Shown here piece after piece: positions 41,971 to 51,017 of a stretch of DNA of 64,000 bases (the stretch's first letter is position 1; every line of letters starts with the position of its first letter). Source of the stretch: Comamonas_C sp026954015 (GTDB taxonomy: Bacteria > Pseudomonadota > Gammaproteobacteria > Burkholderiales > Burkholderiaceae_C). A program made the position numbers and the translations under genes. The stretch spans positions 186,001 through 250,000 of the forward strand of contig JAPSFS010000001.1 in NCBI GenBank assembly GCA_035063785.1. Reading direction: 5' to 3'. The notes below the pieces were generated by a model, which had not been told where the DNA came from, did no database searches, and saw only the letters and a program-made list of their open reading frames with translations.

Positions 41971-43092
41971 TCAGGCCACGCCCATGGCGTGGCGCGCCAC
42001 CCAGGTCTTGAGCGGGGTGCAGCGGTCGAACAGGTTCATGCCGTGGTTGCGCAGGGGTATCAGCGGCGCGTCGGAGCGCGTCAGGCACTGCTGCAGCCCG
42101 TCCATCGCCAGCGCCGCGATGCGCACCTCGGCCTTGCGCTCGCGCTCGTAGCGGCGCAGCAGCCGCGCGTCCGATACAGCCCGCCACGGCGCGCGCTGCC
42201 CGAGCAGCCGCGCGAGCGCGGCCACGTCCGCCAGCCCGAGGTTCAGCCCCTGCCCCGCGAGCGGGTGCACCGCGTGCGCCGCATCGCCCGCGAGCACCCA
42301 GGCGCCCGCGCCGTCGCTGCGGCCCTGCCAGTGGGTTGCGCGGGCCTGCACGAGCGGCCAGTGGGCGCGGGGCGCGGTCACGGTGAGCGTTCCAAGCGCG
42401 CTACGGCTGGCTTCCTGCAGGGCGAGGGTGAATTCCGCGTCGTCGCAACCGAGCTTGTGTGCCGTGTCCGCATGGGCGACTGACCACACCACGGCCACGG
42501 AGTTCCCCTGTGCGCCGCCAAGTGGCAGCAACGCCAGGATGGAACCGTCCGCGCCGAACCATTGCCGCGCCACCGCGCCATGTGGGCGCTCGCAATCGAG
42601 GCGCGTGGCGATTGCGTCCTGCCCGTAGGGCGTGGTGGCGTATTCGACGCCGAATTCGGTCCGCGTGCGGCTCGCCCGGCCCTCGCAGACGACGGTGAGC
42701 GGCGCCGCCACGGGGGCGGTCACGCAGCGCACCAGTGGCTGAAAGCCGATCGCGTCCTGCAGGCGCTGCTCCAGCGCGGGCACGTCGACGATCCACGCGA
42801 GCGCCGCAACGTGCTGGCGGGCGGCGTCGAACTGCACCGCGCCGTTGCCGTCGGCCCAGACCTGCATGCGCTCGACCGGCGTGGCGTGCTGCGCGTCTGG
42901 CCAGGCGCGCACCGATTCGAGCATGTCGCGCGACGCCGCGTTGAGCGCATAGGCGCGCACGTCCGCCGCGCCCTCGCCGCCTGCCGGTGGCGTCACCAGC
43001 GCCACGCGCAGGCCCGCGCGCGCCAGCAGCAGCGCGCAGGCGCGGCCCACCACGCCCGCGCCGCGGATGCACACATCGGCCTCGTGTTCCAT
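41971..43092 (-). CDS. UbiH/Coq6-family FAD-dependent hydroxylase
   Basis: A 373-residue flavoprotein monooxygenase of the ubiquinone-biosynthesis family. The FAD motif is CIRGAGVVGRACALLLARAG, the DG-like motif is in GRASRTRTEFGVEYATTP, and the GD motif is AGDAAHAVHPLAGQGLNLG. Proteins of this type add a hydroxyl to the quinone ring. Which position (UbiH, UbiI or UbiF) cannot be told here. ATG 43092 is the start of the FAD domain. The gene is divergent from a MOSC gene. Confidence 0.88.
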   Translation of the reverse strand: MEHEADVCIRGAGVVGRACALLLARAGLRVALVTPPAGGEGAADVRAYALNAASRDMLESVRAWPDAQHATPVERMQVWADGNGAVQFDAARQHVAALAWIVDVPALEQRLQDAIGFQPLVRCVTAPVAAPLTVVCEGRASRTRTEFGVEYATTPYGQDAIATRLDCERPHGAVARQWFGADGSILALLPLGGAQGNSVAVVWSVAHADTAHKLGCDDAEFTLALQEASRSALGTLTVTAPRAHWPLVQARATHWQGRSDGAGAWVLAGDAAHAVHPLAGQGLNLGLADVAALARLLGQRAPWRAVSDARLLRRYERERKAEVRIAALAMDGLQQCLTRSDAPLIPLRNHGMNLFDRCTPLKTWVARHAMGVA

Positions 43093-43186
43093 GGCGCCGA
43101 TTGTAGGAGGGCACGCCCGCCGCCCGGCGCCCACAATACGGGTCTTGCACGGCCTTTTGCGGCCCTTACCCGGCGCATCTCCCTTC

Positions 43187-44056
43187 ATGTCCACCGACCT
43201 GCCCGATGTCCGCGCTCACGTGGCGCGGCTCTTCGTCTATCCCGTCAAATCCTGCGCCGGGGTGGCGCTCGAAGAGGCGCTGGTCGCGCCCACCGGGATC
43301 GCGCTGGACCGCACCTGGATGGTGGTGGACGAGCATGGCGTGTTCCTCACCCAGCGCCAGTGGCCGCGCATGGCGCTGGTGCGCCCGCGCATCGTGCGCG
43401 GCGGGGTGGCGCTGGACGCGCCCGGCATGGCCACGCTGCGCCTTGCGCTCGACGCGCCCGGCGCGCACAGGCAGGTGCGCGTCTGGCGCGACACGCTGCA
43501 GGCGATCGATGTGGGCAACGCGCCCGCGCACTGGTTCAGCGCGTTCCTGGGCCAGCCGGGCCTGCGCGTGGTGCGTTTCGACCCGGCGCAGCGGCGCCTG
43601 TCGGACCTGGCCTGGACCGGCGGCGTGCAGGCGGTCAACCAGTTCGTCGATGGCTACCCCTTCCTCGTGATCGGCGAGGCGTCGCTCGGCGGGCTCAACG
43701 CGCGCCTTGGCGCGGGCGGCCACGCGGCCATCGGCATCGAGCGCCTGCGGCCCAACCTGCTGCTGGGTGGAATCGAGGCGCACGACGAAGACCACCTCGC
43801 CGAGCTGCGCATCGCCACCGCCGAGGGCGACGTGGTGCTGCGCCCCGTCAAGCCCTGCGTGCGCTGCCCCATCCCCAACATCGACCCGCAGACCGCCACC
43901 AGCAGCCCCGAGGTGCTGGCCACGCTGAGCCAGTACCGCGCCGATGCCCACATGGACGGGGGCCTGACCTTCGGCATGAACGCCATCATCCTGCGCGGCG
44001 TGGGCTGCACGCTGCGCGTGGGCGATGCGGTGGCGGCGGACTGGCGTTTTGGTTGA
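43187..44056 (+). CDS. MOSC-domain molybdenum-cofactor protein (YcbX/mARC-like)
   Basis: A 289-residue protein. The N-terminal MOSC_N barrel starts LFVYPVKSCAGVALEEA, and the MOSC domain contains QAVNQFVDGYPFLVIGEASL and the cofactor cysteine in RPVKPCVRCPIPNIDPQTA. YcbX-type proteins reduce N-hydroxylated compounds such as 6-hydroxylaminopurine. The stop codon falls exactly at the edge of hairpin repeat D. The long leader has no second gene. Confidence 0.9.
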   Translation: MSTDLPDVRAHVARLFVYPVKSCAGVALEEALVAPTGIALDRTWMVVDEHGVFLTQRQWPRMALVRPRIVRGGVALDAPGMATLRLALDAPGAHRQVRVWRDTLQAIDVGNAPAHWFSAFLGQPGLRVVRFDPAQRRLSDLAWTGGVQAVNQFVDGYPFLVIGEASLGGLNARLGAGGHAAIGIERLRPNLLLGGIEAHDEDHLAELRIATAEGDVVLRPVKPCVRCPIPNIDPQTATSSPEVLATLSQYRADAHMDGGLTFGMNAIILRGVGCTLRVGDAVAADWRFG

Positions 44057-44112
44057 TATCAAGTTGATAGCTGATGGCGCTTGTCAGACAAGCGTTGGAG
44101 CCCGATTTGACA
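44056..44112. repeat. Dispersed hairpin repeat, copy D (MOSC gene-ychF intergenic)
   Basis: CGCTTGT (44078-44084) and ACAAGCG (44088-44094), a 7 bp perfect stem with a 3-base loop, flanked by TTGATAGCTGATGG and TTGGAGCCCGATTTGAC. It begins at the MOSC stop codon and could act as its transcript end. Confidence 0.8.
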
Positions 44113-44188
44113 TAAATTCCTCGAACGAGAGCGCGCGGGTCGGGCCGGTACAATCGCGCCTTCCCCCGAACCCCGTAGAGACCCCGCC

Positions 44189-45283
44189 ATGAGCCTGCAA
44201 TGCGGCATCGTGGGCCTGCCCAACGTCGGCAAGTCCACGCTCTTCAACGCTTTGACCCGCGCCGGCATCGCCGCCGAGAACTACCCCTTCTGCACCATCG
44301 AGCCCAACACCGGCGTGGTCGAGGTGCCCGACCCGCGCCTGGCGCAACTGGCCGCCATCGTGGGGCCCGAGCGCACCGTGCCCGCCATCGTCGAGTTCGT
44401 GGACATCGCGGGGCTCGTGGCCGGCGCCAGCCAGGGCGAGGGCCTGGGCAACCAGTTTCTCGCGCACATCCGCGAGACCGACGCCATCGTCAACGTCGTG
44501 CGCTGTTTTGAAGACCCCAACGTCGTGCACGTCGCGGGCAAGGTGGACCCGATCGCCGACATCGAGGTCATCCAGACCGAGCTGTGCCTGGCGGACCTTG
44601 CCACCGTCGAGAAGGCCCTGAACCGCTACACCAAGGCCGCCAAGAGCGGCAACGACAAGGAGGCGGCCAAGCTCGTGCAACTGCTCACGCCCATCCAGGC
44701 CGCGCTTAACGAAGGCCAGCCCGCGCGCAGCATTGTCGTGAGCAAGGAAGACGCGCCGCTGCTCAAGCCGTTCTGCCTCATCACCGCCAAGCCCGCGATG
44801 TTCGTCGCCAACGTGGCCGAGGACGGTTTCGAGAGCAACCCGCTGCTGGACCAGCTCAAGGAATATGCCGCCGCGCAGCATGCCCCGGTGGTCGCGATCT
44901 GCGCCAAGATCGAAGCCGAAATGGCCGAGATGAGCGACGAAGACCGCACGATGTTCCTCGAAGAAATGGGCTTGCACGAGCCCGGCCTGAACCGCCTGAT
45001 CCGCGCCGCCTACAAGCTGCTGGGCCTGCAGACCTACTTCACCGCCGGCGTCAAGGAGGTGCGCGCCTGGACCATCCACCAGGGCGACACCGCCCCGCAG
45101 GCCGCCGGTGTCATCCACGGCGACTTCGAGCGCGGCTTCATCCGCGCGCAGACCATCGCCTTTGACGACTTCATCCAGTACCAGGGCGAGCAGGGCGCCA
45201 AGGAGGCGGGCAAGATGCGCGCCGAAGGCAAGGACTACGTCGTGAAGGACGGCGACGTGATGAACTTTCTGTTCAACGTCTGA
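44189..45283 (+). CDS. ychF: Ribosome-associated redox-responsive ATPase/GTPase YchF
   Basis: A 364-residue OBG-class P-loop protein. The G1 motif is GIVGLPNVGKSTLFNALTR, G3 is FVDIAGLVAGASQGEGLG, and the C-terminal TGS domain reads AWTIHQGDTAPQAAGVIHGD. YchF binds ribosomes and favours ATP. TACAAT at 44149-44154 is a plausible -10 element, with hairpin repeat D further upstream. One of the most conserved genes here. Confidence 0.97.
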   Translation: MSLQCGIVGLPNVGKSTLFNALTRAGIAAENYPFCTIEPNTGVVEVPDPRLAQLAAIVGPERTVPAIVEFVDIAGLVAGASQGEGLGNQFLAHIRETDAIVNVVRCFEDPNVVHVAGKVDPIADIEVIQTELCLADLATVEKALNRYTKAAKSGNDKEAAKLVQLLTPIQAALNEGQPARSIVVSKEDAPLLKPFCLITAKPAMFVANVAEDGFESNPLLDQLKEYAAAQHAPVVAICAKIEAEMAEMSDEDRTMFLEEMGLHEPGLNRLIRAAYKLLGLQTYFTAGVKEVRAWTIHQGDTAPQAAGVIHGDFERGFIRAQTIAFDDFIQYQGEQGAKEAGKMRAEGKDYVVKDGDVMNFLFNV

Positions 45284-45348
45284 CGGCCGTGGGCATGAAG
45301 CCGCATCCACGCCACGGGCCCGCCTGACGGGCCGCGCCGGAGCACGCA

Positions 45349-46623
45349 TTGCGCTGGACTCGCGCCGGGGGCACCTGGTATTTCGGCTGGAACATCGTCG
45401 CGGTGGCGACGGTGCTCACGCTGCTGTCCGTCGGGCTGCGGCTGAGCATAGGGCCGTTCTTCTTTCCGATAGCGCACGACCTCGGGTTCAGCCGCAGCGG
45501 CCTGTCCAGCATCATCGCGGTGGGGATGCTGGTCTATGGCGTGATGATGCCGCTTGCGGGCTGGCTCGTGGCGCGCATCTCGACCAGGGGGGTGCTGCTG
45601 GCCGGCACGCTGATGGTCGTCGTGGGAACCGTCTGGACGGTGAACGCGCACACCGCGCTCGATTTCCTGCTGGCGTTCGGCGTGGTGCTTTCCATCGGGC
45701 TGGCGCTCGTGAGTCCGGTCACGCTCACGCCGATCGTGAGTCGCTGGTTCGTCCGTCAGCGCGGCATGGCGCTGTTCTTCCTGTCGACCGGTGGCATGGC
45801 GGGGCTGGCGGTGGTGACGCCCGTGCTGACCTGGGCGATCGAGGCGTTCGACTGGCGCCACGCGATGGTGGGTTACGTGGCGCTCTTTGCACTGCTGGCG
45901 CTGCCAAGTGTGGTGTACCTGATCCGCGAGGACGTGCCGCCCGGCGCCGACCTGCGCGTGGAGGGCAGCACCGCCGCGCCCGCGCCGGCACCCGAACCGG
46001 CGCTCGGCCACCTCGGCTTGTGGCAGGCGCTGGCAACGCGGCCGTTCTGGCTCATCACGCTCGGGCTGTTCGCCAACGGTTTCAGCATGACGCTGCTGGG
46101 CGCGCACGGCGTGCCCATGCTGGTGGACCACCATTTCAGCCCCACCACCGGGGGCCTGGGGATAGGCATGATCGGCATGGTCGCGATCTTCAGCACGCTG
46201 GTGCTCGGCCATGTGGCCGACCGTGTCTCGCGGCGCAAGATGCTGGCGATGATCTACTTCGTGCGGGGCGCGGCGTTCATCGGCCTGCTGCTCGTGGCCA
46301 CGCCGGGGCAGCTCTACGCGGTGGCGATCGTGGGCGGGCTGGTCTGGGCCGGGTCGCTCGCGCTGTCGTCGGCCATCATGGCCGACGTGTATGGCGTGCG
46401 CACGCTGGGGGTGCTCTACGGCATCGCCTACCTGTGCCAGCAGATCGCGGGCATGGTGAGCGCCTGGCTCGGCGGCTGGGGCTACGAGACCTTCCAGACC
46501 CACTGGGTGGCGTTTGGCGCGGCCGCGCTCGTGCTCTTCGTGGGCGGCGCCGTCACGCTCGCGCTGCCCCACCACCGCATGCGCGTGCCCGCCGCGGCGG
46601 TGCGGGGCAACTGGGCGGACTGA
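45349..46623 (+). CDS. MFS transporter, monocarboxylate/oxalate-type
   Basis: A 424-residue permease with twelve membrane helices, starting at TTG 45349 with GGAG 9 bp upstream. The first helix FGWNIVAVATVLTLLSVGLR and RWFVRQRGMALFFLSTGGMAG (between helices 4 and 5) match the MCT/OFA branch of the major facilitator superfamily, which exchanges organic acids. The central loop is short. Substrate unknown. Neighbouring genes give no hint. Confidence 0.88.
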   Translation: MRWTRAGGTWYFGWNIVAVATVLTLLSVGLRLSIGPFFFPIAHDLGFSRSGLSSIIAVGMLVYGVMMPLAGWLVARISTRGVLLAGTLMVVVGTVWTVNAHTALDFLLAFGVVLSIGLALVSPVTLTPIVSRWFVRQRGMALFFLSTGGMAGLAVVTPVLTWAIEAFDWRHAMVGYVALFALLALPSVVYLIREDVPPGADLRVEGSTAAPAPAPEPALGHLGLWQALATRPFWLITLGLFANGFSMTLLGAHGVPMLVDHHFSPTTGGLGIGMIGMVAIFSTLVLGHVADRVSRRKMLAMIYFVRGAAFIGLLLVATPGQLYAVAIVGGLVWAGSLALSSAIMADVYGVRTLGVLYGIAYLCQQIAGMVSAWLGGWGYETFQTHWVAFGAAALVLFVGGAVTLALPHHRMRVPAAAVRGNWAD

Positions 46624-46628
46624 CCGTG

Positions 46629-46644
46629 CGCGGCGCGCGCCGCG
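46629..46644. repeat. 16 bp GC palindrome between convergent genes
   Basis: CGCGGCGCGCGCCGCG is its own reverse complement. It fills the short gap between the MFS gene and the convergent beta-propeller gene. It has no T-run; it may act as a weak bidirectional stop. Confidence 0.3.
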
Positions 46645-47808
46645 TCAGCGCATATTGCCCGTGTGGCCCAGCGAATAGCGCCCCGGCTGCGGCCAGATCG
46701 TCATGCCGTGTGGCTCGGCACCGACCGGAATGGATTTGACCGCGCCGCTCGTGGTGTCGATGGCGTAGACCACGTCGTCGTAGCGGCCCGACAGCCACAG
46801 CGTCTTGCCGTCGGCGCTCACGTTGCCCATGTCGGGGCTGCCGCCGCCCGGGATGGGCCAGGTGGCGACGATCTTCTGCGTGGCGAAGTCCAGCACGGAG
46901 ACCCCGCCCTTGCCCTTGCGCTTGCCATGCACCATCGTGGAGCCGCGGTTGGTGATGTACAGCTGCTTGCCGTCGCGGCTCGGGTACAGGCCGTGCGTGC
47001 CCACGCCCGCCTCGATGAAGCCGGTCTTGGTGAACGCGACGGGGTCGATCACGTGCACGCCGCCCGCCATCATGTCGGCGACGTAGAAGGTCTTGCCGTC
47101 GGGCGCGCTGCGCACGTCCTGCGGCATGCCCCTGGCGCTGAGCTGCAGGTAGCCCAGCACCTTGCGCTGCGCCAGGTCGATCTTGGCTACCTTGCCGCTG
47201 AATTCGCAGGTGAAGATGGCGAAGCTGCCGTCGATGGCGAACTCGGCGTGGTTGATGCCCTTGCATTCGGGCACGGACAGGCTGGAGTTGAGCCGCATCG
47301 TGTGCGCGTCGCGGAAGTCCAGCCGCTTGAGCGCCTCGGCGACGACGATGGCCTCCTTGCCGTCGGGCGTGAAGTACATGTTGTACGGATCGTCCACCGC
47401 GACGGCCGGGCCGGCGGGCTTGCCGGTCTTGGGGTCGATCGGCGTGAGGCTGCCGTCGGTGCGCCCCTCGGCGTTGTTGGTGACCCACAGCGTCTGCAGA
47501 TCCCACGAGGGCACGACGTGTTGCGGACTGCGGCCGACCGGGAACTTGTCGATGACCTTGAACGTTGCGGGATCGATCACGTAGACGTTGTTCGAGCGCA
47601 GATTGGGCACATAGACGCGCTCGAGCGCGCCCGCGGTCGCCGGGCTCAACTGGCCGGCGCCCGTGGCACTGTAGAGATTGGCCGGGTCGGGCGCTGGGGG
47701 GATGCCGGGCGGGGCAGTCTGCGCGGCGGCGGACCAGCACAGGCTGGCCAGGAGCGCGCCTGCCGCAAGGGAGCTGATGCGCAGGGGGGCGGTAGGGATG
47801 AAAGGCAT
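46645..47808 (-). CDS. Secreted YncE-like beta-propeller protein
   Basis: A 387-residue exported protein with a signal peptide cut near SAAAQT and repeated NHL/YVTN-type blades: RVYVPNLRSNNVYVIDPATF, LWVTNNAEGR, MYFTPDGKEAIVVAEA, FYVADMMAGGVHVIDPVAF, LYITNRGSTMV and LWLSGRYDDVVYAIDT. YncE-type seven-blade propellers in the periplasm often bind DNA, metals or partners of dehydrogenases. It shares its strand with a secreted creatininase-like gene 42 bp upstream, so the two may act together. Function unknown. Confidence 0.88.
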   Translation of the reverse strand: MPFIPTAPLRISSLAAGALLASLCWSAAAQTAPPGIPPAPDPANLYSATGAGQLSPATAGALERVYVPNLRSNNVYVIDPATFKVIDKFPVGRSPQHVVPSWDLQTLWVTNNAEGRTDGSLTPIDPKTGKPAGPAVAVDDPYNMYFTPDGKEAIVVAEALKRLDFRDAHTMRLNSSLSVPECKGINHAEFAIDGSFAIFTCEFSGKVAKIDLAQRKVLGYLQLSARGMPQDVRSAPDGKTFYVADMMAGGVHVIDPVAFTKTGFIEAGVGTHGLYPSRDGKQLYITNRGSTMVHGKRKGKGGVSVLDFATQKIVATWPIPGGGSPDMGNVSADGKTLWLSGRYDDVVYAIDTTSGAVKSIPVGAEPHGMTIWPQPGRYSLGHTGNMR

Positions 47809-47850
47809 GGCCGGATTGCGTGAGGTGAGGTGGGAAGAAATGGTGAGGCG

Positions 47851-48693
47851 TCAGCGCGCGGGCACGGCGTGGCGGATCGCCTCGACCGTGCGGCTGACGA
47901 TGAGTTCGGCGCCGAGCTCGCCCAGCGCGGCGCTGGCGCGGCGCGGGTTGCCGCCGTGGATGCCGTCGCCCGGCGTGGGTGCGGGTGCGTCGCGCAGCGC
48001 GGCGGCGCGCACGGTGTCGGGGGCAAGGGCCAGTTGCAGCGCGCTGTCGGCCAGCGCCGCGTGCGTGCCGATTTCTTCGGCGCCGTAGCCGCGCGCGCGC
48101 AGCAGCGCGGCAAAGCCGCTGGAGCTGGCTTGGTAGTAGGCGTGCGGCGCGAGCGCACGCACGCCCTTGCCGCGCCACGCCTGGTCCAGGCGCTGGGCGA
48201 CGCGCGCGAGGCTCGCCTGGTAGCCGCCGTGGTCGCCCAGCAGCACGATGGTGCGAAAGCCGTGCGCCTGCAGGCTTTGCGCGGCGGCCGTCAGCGTCTG
48301 CTCGAAGGCGCCCGCCGGCACGCTGATCGTGCCCGCAAAGCGCATGTGCGCGCTCGGCGGGGCGATGCTGCCCTCGGGCACGTAGGCGACGACGGGCGCG
48401 ACGAGCGCATCGCCCAGGGCGCGCGCGATGCGCTCGGCCAGCGCCCGCGCGCGCGCGTTGTGCTTGCCCAGCGCGAGGTAGGGGCCGCTTTGCTCGGTGC
48501 CGCCGATCGGGATCAGCGCGGTGGTCTTGCCCGCCTGCAGCGCGCCGCGCAGTTCGGTCCAGGTCAGGTCTTCGAGCTGCACCGTGTCCGGCGCGGGCGC
48601 GGCGTGCGCGGCGGCGATGAGCAGCCATGCCGCGAGCAGCCATGCCAGGCCGTGGCGCGCACGGCGGGCGATCGGAGTGGGCAGGTGCGGCAT
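47851..48693 (-). CDS. Exported creatininase-family amidohydrolase
   Basis: A 280-residue protein with a signal peptide ending AAAHAAPAP, unusual for this mostly cytoplasmic family. The core shows PIGGTEQSGPYLALGKHN and VAYVPEGSIAPPSAHMRF and VLLGDHGGYQASL. In classic creatininases the first motif is E-Q-H-G-P-H-L-x-L-x-T-D. Here the first histidine is Ser and the aspartate position is His, so the metal set differs or belongs to a separate exported subfamily. It leads a two-gene unit with the propeller. Confidence 0.85.
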   Translation of the reverse strand: MPHLPTPIARRARHGLAWLLAAWLLIAAAHAAPAPDTVQLEDLTWTELRGALQAGKTTALIPIGGTEQSGPYLALGKHNARARALAERIARALGDALVAPVVAYVPEGSIAPPSAHMRFAGTISVPAGAFEQTLTAAAQSLQAHGFRTIVLLGDHGGYQASLARVAQRLDQAWRGKGVRALAPHAYYQASSSGFAALLRARGYGAEEIGTHAALADSALQLALAPDTVRAAALRDAPAPTPGDGIHGGNPRRASAALGELGAELIVSRTVEAIRHAVPAR

Positions 48694-48775
48694 GGCGGCG
48701 GTCGTGCACCCGGTGGGCCGGGAGCGGGCGCGATTTTCGCACCGCGCGGTGTCCTCGCGCGCGAAATAGCGACGG

Positions 48776-49429
48776 TCAACCCGCCCTGCGGAACGTGAAA
48801 TTGATCCGCGTGCCGCCCGTGAGCGGGTGGTGCGCCTCACGCACCGGCGCGATGCCGTGAAAGCGCAGCCGGTCGACGCCGCCCCAGACCGCCACGTCGC
48901 CGTGAAACAGCGGCACGCGCGCCGCGCGGTCGCCGCGCTCGGCGCCGCCCCAGAGGAAGGTGGCGGCAATGCCGAGCGAGACCGAGACGATGGGCTGGCT
49001 GAAGTCGCGCTCGTTCCTGTCCTGGTGCAGCGTCAGGCGTGCGCCGGGGCGGTAGCAGTTGATCAGGCAGGCGTCGGGCGCGTACCCGGCGAAGCCCGCC
49101 GCCGCCGCGGCCTCGCGCGCGAGCTGCGCGAACGCCGCGGGCATGGCGGGCCAGGCACGTCCGCTCAGCGGGTCGTCGCCGCGGTAGCGGTAGCCGCCGC
49201 GGTCGCTGGTCCAGCCGAGGGCACCGCAATTGGTAAGCGGCACCGACATGCGCTGGCCGCCCGGCGTGACCATGTGGCGCAGCGGCGCCTGCGTGAGCAC
49301 CTGTTGCAGCGCCTCCCACAGCAGCGGCACGCGCGCAAGCGCGAAGCCGCGCAGGATGAGGGCCTCGGGGCCGAGCGTGGTGACCCTGCCCGCAAGCGGT
49401 GCGTCGCCAGCGAACAGGTCGCCCGTCAG
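48776..49429 (-). CDS. alkB: Alkylated-DNA repair dioxygenase AlkB
   Basis: A 217-residue Fe(II)/2-oxoglutarate dioxygenase that reverses methylated bases. Motifs are RHMVTPGGQRMSVPLTNCG, the iron ligands HQD in RLTLHQDRNERDFSQP and the later H in LRFHGIAPV, and the 2OG arginine in TRINFTFRR. The reading frame has no ATG, GTG or TTG before the fold begins. A CTG at 49429 that overlaps the stop of the upstream DUF3567 gene (CTGA) is the most reasonable start, which implies translational coupling. Confidence 0.92.
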   Translation of the reverse strand: MTGDLFAGDAPLAGRVTTLGPEALILRGFALARVPLLWEALQQVLTQAPLRHMVTPGGQRMSVPLTNCGALGWTSDRGGYRYRGDDPLSGRAWPAMPAAFAQLAREAAAAAGFAGYAPDACLINCYRPGARLTLHQDRNERDFSQPIVSVSLGIAATFLWGGAERGDRAARVPLFHGDVAVWGGVDRLRFHGIAPVREAHHPLTGGTRINFTFRRAG

Positions 49430-49716
49430 TGCAGCACCACCGGGTTCTGCGCGAGGCCGGCGTAGCCGTCGAGCGTGGTTTCGACTTCTTCCTGCGTCGG
49501 CGTGTTGTGCTGCCACGCGATGATCTGCTGCTGGAACAGCTCGGCCCACGAACCGTCCAGGTAGACCTCCTTGCCCGAGCGCTTGTCCACGATCTCGAAA
49601 CCGTGACGCAGCAACTGGCGCGGCATGAATGCCTCGGCCTCGGTGGGCGCTGCCGACTCGGGCTGCGGCAGCATGTGCACCACCACGAAGGATTCGGAGT
49701 CGTAGAGCATGTGCAT
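49426..49716 (-). CDS. DUF3567-family protein
   Basis: A 96-residue protein with the family pattern MHMLYDSESFVVVHMLPQ, then GFEIVDKRSGKEVYLDGSWA and QQQIIAWQHNTPTQEEVE. The ATG at 49716 has AGGAGA upstream. DUF3567 is largely confined to Burkholderiales, often near housekeeping genes, with no known role. Its stop overlaps the CTG start of alkB. Confidence 0.9.
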   Translation of the reverse strand: MHMLYDSESFVVVHMLPQPESAAPTEAEAFMPRQLLRHGFEIVDKRSGKEVYLDGSWAELFQQQIIAWQHNTPTQEEVETTLDGYAGLAQNPVVLH

Positions 49717-49817
49717 GGTGTTCTCCTGTCGCTGGTCGTCCATAGGCATGCAGATCGCGGCGCCTTGCGGCAATTCAAGGCCCGCACAGTATTCCACGGT
49801 TTGGCGCGAAGGGTAGC

Positions 49818-50945
49818 TCAGCGTTGCGCCAGGCGCAGATCCACGTAGTCGCTCTCGCCCTGCGCCAGGCGGATGCGCACCGGCAGGTAGCCGATGTCGG
49901 TGCCCAGCCACAGCTCGTCCTGCTGCGCGTCGTCGCCCTGCGGCAGGCGCCGCAGCTTGAGCGCGGGGGTGGTGCCGATGGGCAGTTCGAGCGTCTCGGG
50001 GCCTTCCACGCGGAAGGTCCACCGATCGACGCGGCGCGCGCCCACCACCTGCAGCGCGATTTCGGTGCCGCTCGGGTAGTCTGCCGGGGAAGCCGCCAGC
50101 AGCGCGCCGAGCTGGATGAAGACGCTCAGGCGGTCCTGCGCGCCGTCGTCTACCGTAGCGCTGCTGCTCGCGCCGTCGCTGAAGTGCGCTGTGTGCGCGG
50201 CGATGTCGATGTCGGCGCTGCGCGTCTTGCGCCCCTCGTCGACGAAGCGCTCGGGCTGCAGGCCCCGCGCGCTCACGCGCCCCACGCTTTCCTGCGCGCG
50301 CGAGCCGAGCAGGAAGGCGCTGACCTTCTGGCGCACGCGGTAGCGCTCTCCGTCGTTCTGCCACGCGAGCTCGGCGCTTGCGTTGTAGTCGAACCCCTTG
50401 ACGTGCCCCTGTACCTTGAATGCCAGTTGCGCGGAAGGCGGGAGCGCCACCGGGTGCCCGGGTGCCTCGGCGGGTCGCTCGGCGACAGCTTCGCTGGCGG
50501 GTGTTTGCGGCGCTGTCTCGGCCTCGGGCGCCTCGGCGTGCGTGGTGGCGGGGGGCTCGGGCGCGCTGTAGCCGCCGATCTGCGCGAGCGCGTCGGCCAT
50601 GTCGGTTTCCGTGGCTGGTGATGCCGGCTCGGCGATCGCCGTGGTGCTGACGGCTGCGGCAGGTGGGGCTGGGGGCGCAGGCGCCGGCCGCGGCGTGCGC
50701 GCCGCAGGCCGCCGGGGCGCCGAGCGCGTGGGGGCACGCACTGGCGCGGGGCGCACGGGTGGCGCCGCCGTGGGCGCCGCAGGCTTGGGCGGGGGCAGCA
50801 GACGCGTGGACAGCGGCACCGGCGTGGCGCCGTGCGTGCCCGCTGCGGGGCGTACCGGCAGGCTGCGCAGCGCCAGCAGGTGCAGTGCCAGCACGGCGGC
50901 TAGCAGCAGCCAGAGGGTGGGGCGGGGAATCGCTGCGGGGGACAT
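49818..50945 (-). CDS. DUF3108 protein with proline/alanine-rich N-terminal linker
   Basis: A 375-residue protein. An N-terminal membrane helix (TLWLLLAAVLALHLLALRS) is followed by a long Pro/Ala/Arg linker (residues about 30-160) like that of periplasm-spanning proteins such as TonB, and then the DUF3108 beta-rich domain starting ALPPSAQLAFKVQGHVKGF with DIGYLPVRIRLAQGESDYVD at the end. Probably periplasmic and anchored to the inner membrane. DUF3108 proteins are linked with envelope maintenance in Burkholderiales. The compositionally simple linker has no fold. Confidence 0.82.
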   Translation of the reverse strand: MSPAAIPRPTLWLLLAAVLALHLLALRSLPVRPAAGTHGATPVPLSTRLLPPPKPAAPTAAPPVRPAPVRAPTRSAPRRPAARTPRPAPAPPAPPAAAVSTTAIAEPASPATETDMADALAQIGGYSAPEPPATTHAEAPEAETAPQTPASEAVAERPAEAPGHPVALPPSAQLAFKVQGHVKGFDYNASAELAWQNDGERYRVRQKVSAFLLGSRAQESVGRVSARGLQPERFVDEGRKTRSADIDIAAHTAHFSDGASSSATVDDGAQDRLSVFIQLGALLAASPADYPSGTEIALQVVGARRVDRWTFRVEGPETLELPIGTTPALKLRRLPQGDDAQQDELWLGTDIGYLPVRIRLAQGESDYVDLRLAQR

Positions 50946-51017
50946 GCGGCGGGCGCTATGCTCGTGCGCTGGCGGAATTCATGGGCGCGTCGGCAACGGG
51001 CCGATGTGGAAACAACA

